Source: Craspedostauros australis (taxonomy: Eukaryota; Bacillariophyta; Bacillariophyceae; Mastogloiales; Achnanthaceae). From it: DNA of 64,000 nucleotides. The translations under genes were made by a program, and so were the position numbers. This document shows positions 8,970 through 18,999 of the stretch, one piece after another; position 1 is the first letter of the stretch; the number at the start of each line of letters is the position of its first letter. The DNA lies in NCBI GenBank assembly GCA_026770025.1, contig JAMXDE010000057.1, forward strand, positions 62,001 through 126,000, written 5' to 3'. The notes beneath the pieces were generated by a model that was not told the origin of the DNA, did no database searches, and saw only the letters and a list, made by a program, of their open reading frames with translations.

Positions 8970-10739
8970 ATGCCCTCTCGTCACCCTCTCTTCGCTCCGC
9001 ACTTCGTTCCTCTCTCTACCATGGCTTCCGCTGGCGACAACGCTCCGCCCGCTGCGACGGTGTCCACCGCTCAAACCATCTCTCTCCGCCTCGGGTGGAA
9101 GTGGTTCCCAGATGCCATGACCGATCTTCAGGTGCGCTCGGATGAGGAACTCTACGACCTCCTCTGCGCGCCTGATGATGGCTTCCACGAGTGCCTCTGC
9201 GCGTGGTCCGCCAAGAGTCCGCTTCATGTGCGACACTTGTGGCGGCTCCGCGCGTGGTACCTGAAGACTGGCGAAGACGACGAGCATTGGGCGACCAGCC
9301 TCTCGGCGCGCGAGTTCCGTCCATTCATGCGCCTCGAGAATCCGATCCCTTCCGCCTTCCGCTCCGTGCCCTCGTCGGTGGCCTCCGTCGCTTCGCGCCA
9401 TGACGAGCGCAGCCCTGGTGCGGACGATGCGGTCGTCGACATTTCCAAGGTTCGCGATCCCGCTGATGAGCCGCCGCCTGACGATGTTCGTGGGTCTGGC
9501 GATGGTGGTGTTCCTGGCGATGGTGCTCCTTCTACTGCGCCTGCTGTGGACTCTCGTACTCTACCACCTGCCGATTTCACGACTCCTCGTCTCCCGGCAG
9601 AGGACTTCGACTACGTCACTGACTCTGGAGTTGACTACTCTGTGGCCAACGCCAGCCCTGCGTTCCGGCGACACCGTACCTACGAGGTCCCGCCCGCTCT
9701 CGAGCGTCTGGACTACGGTGTTGGTCAGGCCTGGGACAAGTGGCGCCTGCCCCTCAAGGATGACTCGCCCACCGCGATCTTCAACTGGTATGGCCAGTTC
9801 CAGGCTGCTGCTGCACGTGCGGACTTGCACTCTTGCCCGCTGAGTTCGTTCCAGCCGTCCTCTTCCGTCATTCCTCGCAATGCCCACGGTCACCGTGTCT
9901 TTGCCATGAATGACCAGCTGGTGGTGAAGCTGCAGGCCGATGGTGTCATCAACCTGGAGCATGCCGCGCTTCGCCTGAAGTACACCAGCAGCATCGGCAT
10001 CATGCCGCACCGGCTTTCCGCGTACGTCTTCCTTCATACACTGCTCTCCGGCGCGTATGATGCCGTCCAGTCGCAGGTCCACAAGGCTCCAGCCTTTCAA
10101 GGTTCCGTCGCGACGTACGCTGAACAGCTGCTCAGCTTCCAGCTTGTGGAGGGCCTCGTGTTTCGCCGACACATCTCCCAACTGGAGCTCACGCGCCACT
10201 TCCTTGAAGAGCTTCGTGGCCATGGGTACGAACTGGGGCACTTCCATACTGCCGTCCGTGGCGTTGCCGTGCCCAAGGACCTTCCCATCAATCTGTGCGT
10301 GGAGCAACTTGGGCAGGAAATTGCGGATCTTCCCCAACAGCCTGCTCGAGGTGTCGCCCATCGTGTCAACACACGCAGTCAAGGACGCGGTGGCGGTGGT
10401 GGCCGAGGCCAACGTCCCGAGAGGCGCCAGCACGCCTTTTACAAGCCAGTGCCTGGTGCCTTCTGTGAGGCCTGCTGCAACATGGGTCACACCAAGGACA
10501 CGTGCAAGACTTTTGGGCGCCATGCGCACATGAACGAGTACGCTACGTCGCATTCGGAGTATGCTGACGCCATGCGTGACAAGTTCCGCGGGCACTTCAC
10601 CAAGCAGACCTTCACGGCCAACGCTCGGGCCATCCAGCGCTACAGCGGGGATGCACATGAGTCCATCGCCAACCTTGTGGTGTCCGATGAAGTGCTCGAA
10701 TCCGTTGACCAGGATTTTTGGTCTGCCGGCCAGGAGTAG
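8970..10739 (+). CDS. Copia Gag
   Basis: The open frame covers about 590 residues from the first ATG (8970); another ATG with good context lies at 9020. The N-terminal third is Asp/Pro/Ala-rich. The C-terminal part carries a basic Gly/Arg-rich stretch (QGRGGGGGRGQRPERR) followed by a single Cys/His knuckle, CEACCNMGHTKDTC, which would bind nucleic acid. It forms the particle protein of the element. The frame overlaps the pol frame by about 20 bp in the -1 relation. Confidence 0.85.
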   Translation: MPSRHPLFAPHFVPLSTMASAGDNAPPAATVSTAQTISLRLGWKWFPDAMTDLQVRSDEELYDLLCAPDDGFHECLCAWSAKSPLHVRHLWRLRAWYLKTGEDDEHWATSLSAREFRPFMRLENPIPSAFRSVPSSVASVASRHDERSPGADDAVVDISKVRDPADEPPPDDVRGSGDGGVPGDGAPSTAPAVDSRTLPPADFTTPRLPAEDFDYVTDSGVDYSVANASPAFRRHRTYEVPPALERLDYGVGQAWDKWRLPLKDDSPTAIFNWYGQFQAAAARADLHSCPLSSFQPSSSVIPRNAHGHRVFAMNDQLVVKLQADGVINLEHAALRLKYTSSIGIMPHRLSAYVFLHTLLSGAYDAVQSQVHKAPAFQGSVATYAEQLLSFQLVEGLVFRRHISQLELTRHFLEELRGHGYELGHFHTAVRGVAVPKDLPINLCVEQLGQEIADLPQQPARGVAHRVNTRSQGRGGGGGRGQRPERRQHAFYKPVPGAFCEACCNMGHTKDTCKTFGRHAHMNEYATSHSEYADAMRDKFRGHFTKQTFTANARAIQRYSGDAHESIANLVVSDEVLESVDQDFWSAGQE

Positions 10740-13700
10740 GCGAACTCTCTGGTGAACGGCCATCTTTCAACAATCGCAACAGCGGGAAACCAGCAGGTCA
10801 TCACAACGATGAGGTTTCCATGCTTGCTCTTCCTGCTCCCTCCGCCATCCAGCTGCATAAGCTTATGGGATATGCTGTGGTCAGGGCCTGCCGTGTTCAT
10901 GCCGCTCGCACTGACGGCTCCGGCATCCAGGCCTGGAACCCTTATGGCGGTGTGGGTCAATGCGACATTGGTGCCAATGTGAGCGCGACTCCGTACAAGG
11001 AAGTCCTGAGGGATTACCAGCCTTTCTCCTCACCTCTCATGCTGGCGGCAGCTGATGCTCTCGCTGAGTCCATGGTGTGCCCGGGTGAAGGCTTCCTGGA
11101 TGTTCCCACATGCGAAGGGTCGACTATCTCAGTCCGGACTGCACTTTGCCCCAACCTGGCTGAGACACTCATCTCGCCACAGTCCATCGTGCGACAGAGT
11201 GACAACGCCTTCCAGCGCTTCACGTTTGCATCCAACCTGCAAGGCGCCACGCTCACGTTCCATGGTGCCAGCGGTGACTGCTCTGCCTCTATGACTCAGT
11301 CCAATGGGTTGTACTTCTTCAACGGCGACTCCACGCGGTCACCCATGGCATTCGCCATTCAGACTTCATCGCCGGCCTTGCAAGCGGAGCTATGGCACCT
11401 GCGCCTGGGACACCCCGGCATGTCGCAGTTGGAGAAGTTGCCTGCGCATGTCACTGGCGTCCCTGGCAAACTACGGTCCAGCGCGCACCCGTTGCGACAC
11501 TGCACGACGTGCAGCCACGCTCACTGCCAGAAGGCCGCTCGCGGACCCAACGTGGACACTGTCGAACCGCATCCGGGCGCTCGGTTCCATGCAGACTTCG
11601 GTTTCATGCGTGCCACCAACGAGGCGTACGGTGATGCAAAGCCACGCGGCCGCGATGCCAATCGCCGTGTTGTCCTATCCCTCGAAGGCTTCACGTCATA
11701 CCTCCTCATCACGGATGCGTACACGCGATATACGTGGGTGTTTCCAACGAAGGACCGGTCACCTCCGGTTGAGATATTCTCCAAGCTTCTGGGTGATTTT
11801 GGCCGACGTTCGGGTCATCGCGCGGTGCGTGTCGATACAGGCGGGGAACTTGCTCGGTCTGGAGCTTTCCAAGTGGCTGTCCGTGATGCTGGGTACAATC
11901 TTGAGCCCACTGGTGCTGGTTGCTCCTGGATGAATGGGAAGGTGGAACAGCTGAACCGCACTTTTGGCGTCATGACGAGGGCCCTACTGTATTCCGTGGG
12001 TCTCAAGCCGCAGTTCTGGGCCCTTGCGCTCGTACATTCGGTCTACCTGAAGAACCGGTTGTGGCATGCGTCCATCTCAAAGACTCCCTACGAGCTCCAG
12101 CATGGGGTCAAGCCAGATCTCGGGCACCTACGTGTGTTTGGGTCTCGTGTCACTGTCCGGAAGCCAGGGCATCCGCCTGCCAAGCTTGACGTTCACACGT
12201 ACAATGGCATCTTCGTGGGACACACGGCGACACCGACTCTCCACAAATACTACAACCTTGATTCTGGCCGCATCAAAACAGCTGGCAACATAGTCTTCGA
12301 CGAGGTTCACTTCACGTCCAGCAATCGGCCTCCAGGACCACAACTCCTGTTCGAACTGGGATTCCGTGACCCTCGAGGTGATGCAGCACTGATCCCTACG
12401 AAGGACGGCGCACTCAAGGGTGGCGATGCGGATACAGGGCGTACACCCGTTGAGTCCTGCGTTGCGTGTGGTGATTCGGAGTTACACGCAGCCGCTGCCA
12501 CGTGCTCATCCACACCTCATCGTTTTGTGCAGTCACTGGAGATGACGAGTGAGCCTTTCGGTTTTCCGTTCGCACAGGACATTGAGGTGAATGGGTCCGA
12601 TCCGTGTGCTGGGTTGGTGCTGGTGCCCGACGATGCTCGAGGGCAACTGCAGCTGCAAACATGCAAGCCTGGCACTCCGGCCGCTCGCATTCCCCGGTGG
12701 CGATCGCGTCTTCGGTCTGCACATCTGCTTACCCTGGATGGCGACGACGTGTTGCGTGGTGATGATGTCGTCCGCATCGTTTCGAAAGCGCGGCAGCGTC
12801 AGACGAATCCAATCGTCGCCATCTTCGCTTTTGATGAGGCGCGAAATGCTCTCTCCCAACAAGGTGTTCCACAGCTCTACTTCGACCAGCTTCGACATGT
12901 TCAGAACGTCATCTGGCTGATATCGCCGCACGCTCGAGCTGTTGATGCTGCACCCAAGCTCACACGGCGCAAGTTGCTGTTGGGCGATGATTGGGATGAG
13001 TGGCAAGCTGCGGAGTTCAAGCAGATGGAGCAATACCACCATCAAGGCATGTTCGGTGATCCAGTGGAGCCTCCGTCCGGCGCAGCTGTGTTCAACTGGG
13101 TCTGGGTGTATGTCGTGAAAGCCCACGAGAACAATCGCAAGAAGGCCTGCGCGGTGTGTGATGGTTCCACCCGAGGAGGCAACGTCCGTGTATTTGGTCA
13201 CACGTATGCTGCCACGCCCGATCTCACCGAATTCCGCATTCTTGTGGCCATCGCCGCTGTCCAACGCCTACTCATCTTTGGAGCTGATGTTGCCAATGCG
13301 TTTGCTGAAGCTCCCGCCAGCGCCCAGCGATACTACATGAAGGTGGACAATCAGTTCCGTTCGTGGTGGGAACACAAACATGATGCTACCATTCCGCGTG
13401 GCCATGTTGTGCCTGTCCTCAAGAACCTCCAAGGTCACCCTGAGGCGCCTCGGCAGTGGAGCATTCATGTCAATGGGATCATGCGCCGCATGGGCCTGAC
13501 GTCAACCACCCACGCTCCATGTCTCTACACTGGGGTCGTTCAGAGCGAGCGCGTCTACATTTTGCGGCAGGTCGACGATTTCGCAGTGGCCACCGCCCGA
13601 CAGAGCACCTACGTCGCGTTCTGCGATTTGCTCGACAAGCAGCTCAACCAACCGATCACTCGACATGGGCTCTTCTCGCACTACAATGGGCTTGATCTCA

Positions 13701-14815
13701 CGCAAGGAAGGTCGCATGTGACGGTACACTGTACTACGTATTTGAACAAGGTACTGCAGAAGCATGGTTGGAAAGACCTACGGTCGTCACAGCGACTTCC
13801 CATGCGCGCTGACAATGGTTACATCAAGCAGCTGGACAATGCTGAGGTCCCGGCTACTGACGGTGAGAGACGGCAACTGCAGTCGACGTTTTTCAATTAT
13901 CGACAGGCCATCGGCGAGCTGATTTGGGCCATGGTGTCTTGCCGTCCCGACATTTCGTTCCCAGTGGTGAAGCTCAGCCAGTTCTCTATCAACCCGGCCA
14001 AGCTCCATTATGAGGCAGTCAAGTACCTCTTCCGCTACATCGCTGCCACGCGGGAGCTTGGGATCACCTACTGGCGACCGTCGCCACTACTTGACCTTCC
14101 TGATGTCCCGGTGCCCGTACCTCTTTCACCGCCTGAGGACGTTTCACATGACGTGGGTGGTCACACGACGGTCCGTTTCTCCACAGTCTATGGATACGTG
14201 GATGCTGACTGGGGATCCGATATTCGACATCGGCGCTCTGTCACTGGCATCGTGTTCATGTTCGGCGGCGCTGCCGTCGCATGGAAGACCAGAGTCCAGC
14301 CAACCGTGTCCCTCAGCAGCTCCGAAGCCGAGTTTGTTGCTGCCAGCGATGCTGGCCGCATGGCTCTGTGGCTTCGCTCCATCCTCGATGAGGTCGGGGT
14401 GCCTCAGCAGCACGCGACTCTCATCTTCGAGGACAACCGAGGAGCACGCATGATGGCCAATGCAAGTCAGCCTACACGGAATTCGAGACATATTGATATC
14501 CGAACCTTCGCAGTCAGTGACTGGGTGGATCGGGATCTTATTCTTATCGAGGACGTCGCATCCGATCTCAACGCTGCAGATGCGTGTACCAAGCAAACGC
14601 CTTCGGTTCTCTTCTTCCGCCATACTGACTTGATCATGGGTCGCTTCCGCCCGTCTTACGCTCAAGACCATGATGGGCGTCGCTCTGTCAGAGCAATTTT
14701 TCCCGCTGGAAATCTTCCAGCGTGGGGGGGGGGGGGTGTTGGCATACGTACGCAGGACAGACGTCCGCAGCCTCCGCCTCTGAAGAGTGACAACGGAGAC
14801 AGTCTCCTCCCATAA
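10718..14815 (+). CDS. Copia Pol polyprotein (protease, integrase, RT, RNase H)
   Basis: One open frame of about 1365 codons. In order: an aspartic protease-like CDIGANVSATPY near residue 85; the GAG-pre-integrase region with LGHPGMSQLEKL; the integrase core (ITDAYTRYTWVF, VRVDTGGEL, MNGKVEQLNRTF giving the D, D, E series); the RT domain from about residue 790, whose catalytic box reads RQVDDFAVA; and the RNase H part with YGYVDADWGSD and SLSSSEAEFVAASDAG. QVDD in place of YVDD appears to be a lineage trait of some diatom Copia groups (from memory) rather than damage. The frame continues a little past the RNase H end into the 3' LTR. Confidence 0.9.
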   Translation: MVCRPGVGELSGERPSFNNRNSGKPAGHHNDEVSMLALPAPSAIQLHKLMGYAVVRACRVHAARTDGSGIQAWNPYGGVGQCDIGANVSATPYKEVLRDYQPFSSPLMLAAADALAESMVCPGEGFLDVPTCEGSTISVRTALCPNLAETLISPQSIVRQSDNAFQRFTFASNLQGATLTFHGASGDCSASMTQSNGLYFFNGDSTRSPMAFAIQTSSPALQAELWHLRLGHPGMSQLEKLPAHVTGVPGKLRSSAHPLRHCTTCSHAHCQKAARGPNVDTVEPHPGARFHADFGFMRATNEAYGDAKPRGRDANRRVVLSLEGFTSYLLITDAYTRYTWVFPTKDRSPPVEIFSKLLGDFGRRSGHRAVRVDTGGELARSGAFQVAVRDAGYNLEPTGAGCSWMNGKVEQLNRTFGVMTRALLYSVGLKPQFWALALVHSVYLKNRLWHASISKTPYELQHGVKPDLGHLRVFGSRVTVRKPGHPPAKLDVHTYNGIFVGHTATPTLHKYYNLDSGRIKTAGNIVFDEVHFTSSNRPPGPQLLFELGFRDPRGDAALIPTKDGALKGGDADTGRTPVESCVACGDSELHAAAATCSSTPHRFVQSLEMTSEPFGFPFAQDIEVNGSDPCAGLVLVPDDARGQLQLQTCKPGTPAARIPRWRSRLRSAHLLTLDGDDVLRGDDVVRIVSKARQRQTNPIVAIFAFDEARNALSQQGVPQLYFDQLRHVQNVIWLISPHARAVDAAPKLTRRKLLLGDDWDEWQAAEFKQMEQYHHQGMFGDPVEPPSGAAVFNWVWVYVVKAHENNRKKACAVCDGSTRGGNVRVFGHTYAATPDLTEFRILVAIAAVQRLLIFGADVANAFAEAPASAQRYYMKVDNQFRSWWEHKHDATIPRGHVVPVLKNLQGHPEAPRQWSIHVNGIMRRMGLTSTTHAPCLYTGVVQSERVYILRQVDDFAVATARQSTYVAFCDLLDKQLNQPITRHGLFSHYNGLDLTQGRSHVTVHCTTYLNKVLQKHGWKDLRSSQRLPMRADNGYIKQLDNAEVPATDGERRQLQSTFFNYRQAIGELIWAMVSCRPDISFPVVKLSQFSINPAKLHYEAVKYLFRYIAATRELGITYWRPSPLLDLPDVPVPVPLSPPEDVSHDVGGHTTVRFSTVYGYVDADWGSDIRHRRSVTGIVFMFGGAAVAWKTRVQPTVSLSSSEAEFVAASDAGRMALWLRSILDEVGVPQQHATLIFEDNRGARMMANASQPTRNSRHIDIRTFAVSDWVDRDLILIEDVASDLNAADACTKQTPSVLFFRHTDLIMGRFRPSYAQDHDGRRSVRAIFPAGNLPAWGGGGVGIRTQDRRPQPPPLKSDNGDSLLP

Positions 14816-14867
14816 ATCCATCATTAGCACACACACACACACACACCCTCCCGTACAGATACTGACA
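14737..14867 (+). repeat. 3' LTR of the young Copia element
   Basis: 131 bp copy of the 5' LTR, starting directly after the poly-G tract and followed by the GAGGT target duplication. Confidence 0.93.
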
Positions 14868-14968
14868 GAGGTTTCTCATCTCGTCATCTCCCCCATCTTG
14901 ATCACGGATACAATGATCACTACCATTCAAGGAACTAACAATTGTTCTTATTGTCATGTTTCTCTCAT

Positions 14969-17433
14969 TCACTGCCTTGCAGGGTCCACATTGGCACCAC
15001 ACAACCTGCAACAATTCTCGTCCATGACGGGATACGCATGGTTTGATGGCGAGCAGAAGTATGCAGTGGCTGGATCAGGATCGAAAGCACTTGCAATGCT
15101 GATAAATTGATTTGGAGGAATGCAACCAAGAGATTTATTGACCCATTGTTGTGTTGTTAATAGAGCCCAAACGTAATGGCTGTTGATAGCTGTGGGCAGA
15201 GGCTTGATTGGCAAGCGGTCTGAACATGAGTCTTCTGTTCCACAAGTAGTCAATTGAGAATACTGGTAGACGGTGAAGAAATGTGCGGATTGTGAGATTA
15301 GTGCTATGGCTCTTCCCTGCAGGGAGGGTCTCTTGTGGTGTCCTGAGTGACAGTGAGTATGAGTCACGTAGCCCAAGTACCGTGGGCCGAGATCCCTTGG
15401 CTGAGTTCCGTGAGAGACAAGGGGCAATGATGTGCGTTGCTGGGGTACTGTTTCCATGTGTCAGCGTTTTGGCGATGATGGGTTTCAGTGACCTGGTTAT
15501 CGGAACCCTTCTGGTTCCTTGACGCGGGTTCCAAAGATCTGCTTCAATGTTCTGGATCGATCCCCAAACGTGGGGGCCGGTGAGGTATGCATTCGATCTA
15601 CTGGAATGCTGACGGGTCAGACGGTTCGTAGCCTCGCTCTCTAAGGTAGGTACTAGTTTAGCTCTATTACAAAGGAAGAACCAAAGTGTATCTTCTTGAC
15701 AGCAGGTGAACTCTTTCACTTGGAGAGAGTGAATGCAGTCCTTCCAGTTTTCACGGCCTCTTGTTCCTGTTGATACAACAGTGCTATGCACAGTTCCTTA
15801 CCCAGCTGTGAGCTGAAGATGGAAACCAGAGCATGCGCTGTGTGAGTTCACTTGTGTTTTGTGTTGTCGGATACTGTTTGTTTGATTTTATGGGGTTGTT
15901 TTGTTGTTTCTTGCTGGTGCCACACTTCGTGCTTTGTCGTGTTGTGCTCCACGGCTGCGTTTCTTTGCCTCTGCCTGGTCATTTTGGTCATTGTGTTGCT
16001 CCTCTGCTCCGCCACGTGGACCATGATCGCCACGAACACCAACAGTTCCTTTTGCTTCGCTTCAGAAGCAGCCTCTCTAGCCTTTGCAGACTTGGAATCA
16101 CCAGAAAAGTTCTCGTTGAGTCTCTTCAATGTGCTGTTGTCCATCAGGTTAGCTGCAGTGTAGGCTCTCGACATTGCCACTGATTTGCGTGGACAGTTGT
16201 ATAAGAGATGGAAGAACTGTGGCAGTGAGTCACTCTGATGGTTGACACCAGTCTCACACTGAAGCATCTCGTTGTATCACTTTTCGTCAGCAGGGTTGCG
16301 AAGTTTCAGGTCCCAGGAGAAATGCTGTGGCTGTGAAGACATGGTCCACACAACTTTCCTGTTGTCACAGTAGGCCACACATTCAGACTTCTTTCTGTTC
16401 AGCTTGCTGGAAACTACCACACACATAGGTTTGGGTCCCCCCTGTTGGATCAAGATTTGCTTCCCATTGGTGGTTCCATGGGCTCCATAACCAAACGGAA
16501 CAGACCCAGTTCGCTTGTGCATCCCCTGTATGCCAATGCCAAGTTCAAGCAACTGCTTCCTGAACTTGATATCGATGAACCCACGATTAATCATTAGGGT
16601 CATGTCATCTAGAAGTGTGCCATGGTTGAGAAACTGTTGGTTGACCGATTTCATCGTTGCTTCGAAGTTGTCATCATGTCGTTCACAGATGAAGCCGATT
16701 CCACATGGCATGGCTGATGCAGTGCGGACTCCAGAAATTGCAACCGGACTGTGACAAATTGTTGAACAGTGGATGAGAGGCATAGTGAAATGGATAGGTA
16801 TGATCGATGAAGGTACAGACAAACAGGAGAGCACTCCTGATGACCTGTGAAAACTAACTCTGGTCTGTTGCTTTGGACATGGCATTTGATAGACAGTCCA
16901 CCAGTATTTCCATTGCTGTATGAATGGACCTTATCATCATCCAAGGTCACCACACATTCCGTTTCCATGTCTCTCAGAGCCACCTTGTCAAGAAGTTTAT
17001 TGGAAGCCTTCTGTAGGTGACTTCAGAAGTGCCTCCTCTGCTTATTACCAGATCGTGCCCCTTTGTTGATCCGCTTCCAAAGGTTGCGGTACTCCTAGTT
17101 GGTGGGGAAACCAGGGATGCCATCAACTGACTCGATATTGAACAGTTCCTTGACGGTGCAAACACGCTTGACCTGGTAAGCAAATGCCCACATGAATTGA
17201 TAATACTCCTTGGGCATGAATATGACTGGAGTCAAAGCAAAGGCATCATGGTAGATCTCAGATTTCTCATCAAAGAAGAGATCAATCAGTCTTGCAACAT
17301 CTGGTTGCAGCATCCCGCACAGATCCACAGTGTTCATGCAAAGTTGTTGAACCTCTTCTTTCAAGAGATTGTAGGCTGATGTGCATGCACAGCCGACTGT
17401 GACCTTGAATTGCTCCTTTATTGGATCGAGGAG
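14969..17433 (-). pseudogene. Degraded copy of the DDE-type DNA transposon family
   Basis: Conceptual translations align with the better-kept copy at 56695-59721. Matching pieces in order on the minus strand are: LIDLFFDEKSEIYHDAF against LVDYLLGRSSSIYTNAF; VVTLDDDKVH, the same ten residues in both; IHFTMPLIHCSTICHSPV against FHFYMNPFSMTVNTLVQ; DDMTLMINRGF against HTTLMADRGY; CYCDNRKVVW-like context against YAYRNKQKAV; and, near 15640-15740, WKDCIHSLQVKEFTCCQ against WEEKLWSLEVDGLTCEQ. The pieces lie in several frames, so the copy is broken. The family resembles PiggyBac-like DDE transposases (LDDDK block, DRGY/DRGF block) but this is inference. The nuclease end seen in the other copy is not recognisable here. 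Confidence 0.65.
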
Positions 17434-18999
17434 CTTCTTTTCAAGATCCATGGTTGCCAATCGCTCTGTTTTCGTCATGGATTCTCCCTCTGTGGCCACA
17501 GGCGATGGCTGATCCTGTTCATTTGTATTTGGAGTGTTTGCGTTGTTGGTTGTTGACTGAAGAGGACAAACCAAATCTGGTATGAGTTCAGCTGGAGTTG
17601 TCCCAGCTGCGACCTGGGTGTCTGCTTGATTGTAGACATCTGTGTTGATGTTGTTGGCAATGACAGAAACCGTTTTGGTGGGAGCATCCTCGTCATCATA
17701 ACTGTTACAGTCGCTGGATGGATCCACAATCCAATCGTCTTCCACATCGGAGTCATTGCTGTCATCAACTGTGTCCACAGCTGTGCTCTTGACAATCGGT
17801 GGTCGAGAATGGGAGGATATCGCCACCTTGTTGGTGTCGACCTTCGGCATCCGGTATGTATCGCCTGCATGGTTGTCAGCATAGCCCAGCATCACCGTTT
17901 TGAATGCTTTCGGTGTCAGCTTTGGCTTCTTGGCGCGATCTGTCACGTATCCGACACGTCCCCATTCCATCAGATGCAGGTAGAGCTTGGGATTCTGGCC
18001 ATAGAAGATTTCATCTGGACTCTTGTCCCTGCTTGTCGTGACTGTCAGGTTATGGAGCCAGGTTGCTGTGTGGATTGCCTCCGCCCAAAGCCGTCCTTGT
18101 GCCTCGTCCGTGAGATCAGTATTCAACATAAGCGGGAGTGCCGAATCTCCAATCGTCACGAATCCTCTCTGGACAACACCATTCATCATCGGTGTGTTGG
18201 GGGCAGTGTACTCCAGTTGGATTCCATGCTCGTCACAGACCTTCTCCAGCTTCCTTTGGTTCTCACCAGCGTCGTCACACCGAATGGCCTCCACCTTCAG
18301 ATCTGCACCTTTGAGTGTGGTGAGCAGAGTCTCCACCTGTCCTGCGAGTTGGCTCTTGTTCTTCAGGAAGTAACTCGACTTCTTCTGCAAAACCTCATCC
18401 ACGATCAACAGCCAGTAGTTGCTTCCTTTGGCCATCTTCTTGTATGGACCCGATATGTCAAAGTATAGGCATTGAGCGATGTTGGTAGCCTTCTCAAAGG
18501 CCTTCTTCTGCACTCCCTTCGCTTTTGCCTCACATGCTCTCCAAGTTCCAATGAGTGACCAACCTGCCTTTGCGGCTGTCAGCTTGGTGTAGCGCTCGTT
18601 TGGATGCCCCAGGATGCGATGAGCTCGATTGACATCCTTGGTGATCTTCCTCTCCACAGTTCCCATTGCCATGATGGATTCCATTGGCTTCCCCTTTGAC
18701 TTGCATTTGAGGAAGTACAGGTTGCCTTCTCCATTGTCCTCGTCATGTTGGAACTTCAAACTGATGTCAGTGCTTGGATGCTTCAAAGTGAAATCATCCT
18801 TGCCTCCACTGAGTGTGCATCCCTTCTCCAGGAATTGGGGAATACTGATGATGCTGTGTGTGAATCCTGGGACCACGAAGACTGACTTCAAGATGAACTC
18901 GGTGCCGTCCAGGCACTCTCCATGGAATTCCCCCACATGGGTTGGTGTCACCATGTTGCAGTCTCCCACCTGAACCTGTCTGTCATCGGTGACCGCCAC
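17095..18999 (-). other. Chimeric reading frame: Copia integrase region running into DDE transposon sequence
   Basis: One uninterrupted frame of about 634 codons. The first 420 or so codons are Copia: pre-integrase AHRILGHPNERYTKL, integrase core LLIVDEVLQKKSSYF, IRCDDAGENQRK, and APNTPMMNGVVQRGF, and the typical after-core GYADNHAGDTYRM. A Ser/Asp/Asn-rich linker follows. From about 17433 the frame encodes sequence homologous to residues 120-240 of the DDE transposon protein at 56695 and ends in GIPGFPTN, matching YLPHFPTK there. No RT or RNase H follows. It is probably a chance fusion made when one element was broken into the other, but the long open frame is notable. Confidence 0.65.

Larger units (their letters stand above)
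8744..14867 (+). mobile_element. Copia LTR retrotransposon that looks whole (very young)
   Basis: The element has short direct LTRs (8744-8876 and 14737-14867), a G-rich polypurine tract right before the 3' LTR (about 14721-14736), gag and pol frames in the usual order, and a 5-bp target duplication GAGGT on both sides (8739-8743 and 14868-14872). The LTRs differ only in the length of a CA run and about one base, so insertion is very recent. The 131-133 bp LTRs are short for Copia. It looks intact, with gag and pol in different, slightly overlapping frames as in families that use programmed read-through. Confidence 0.93.
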
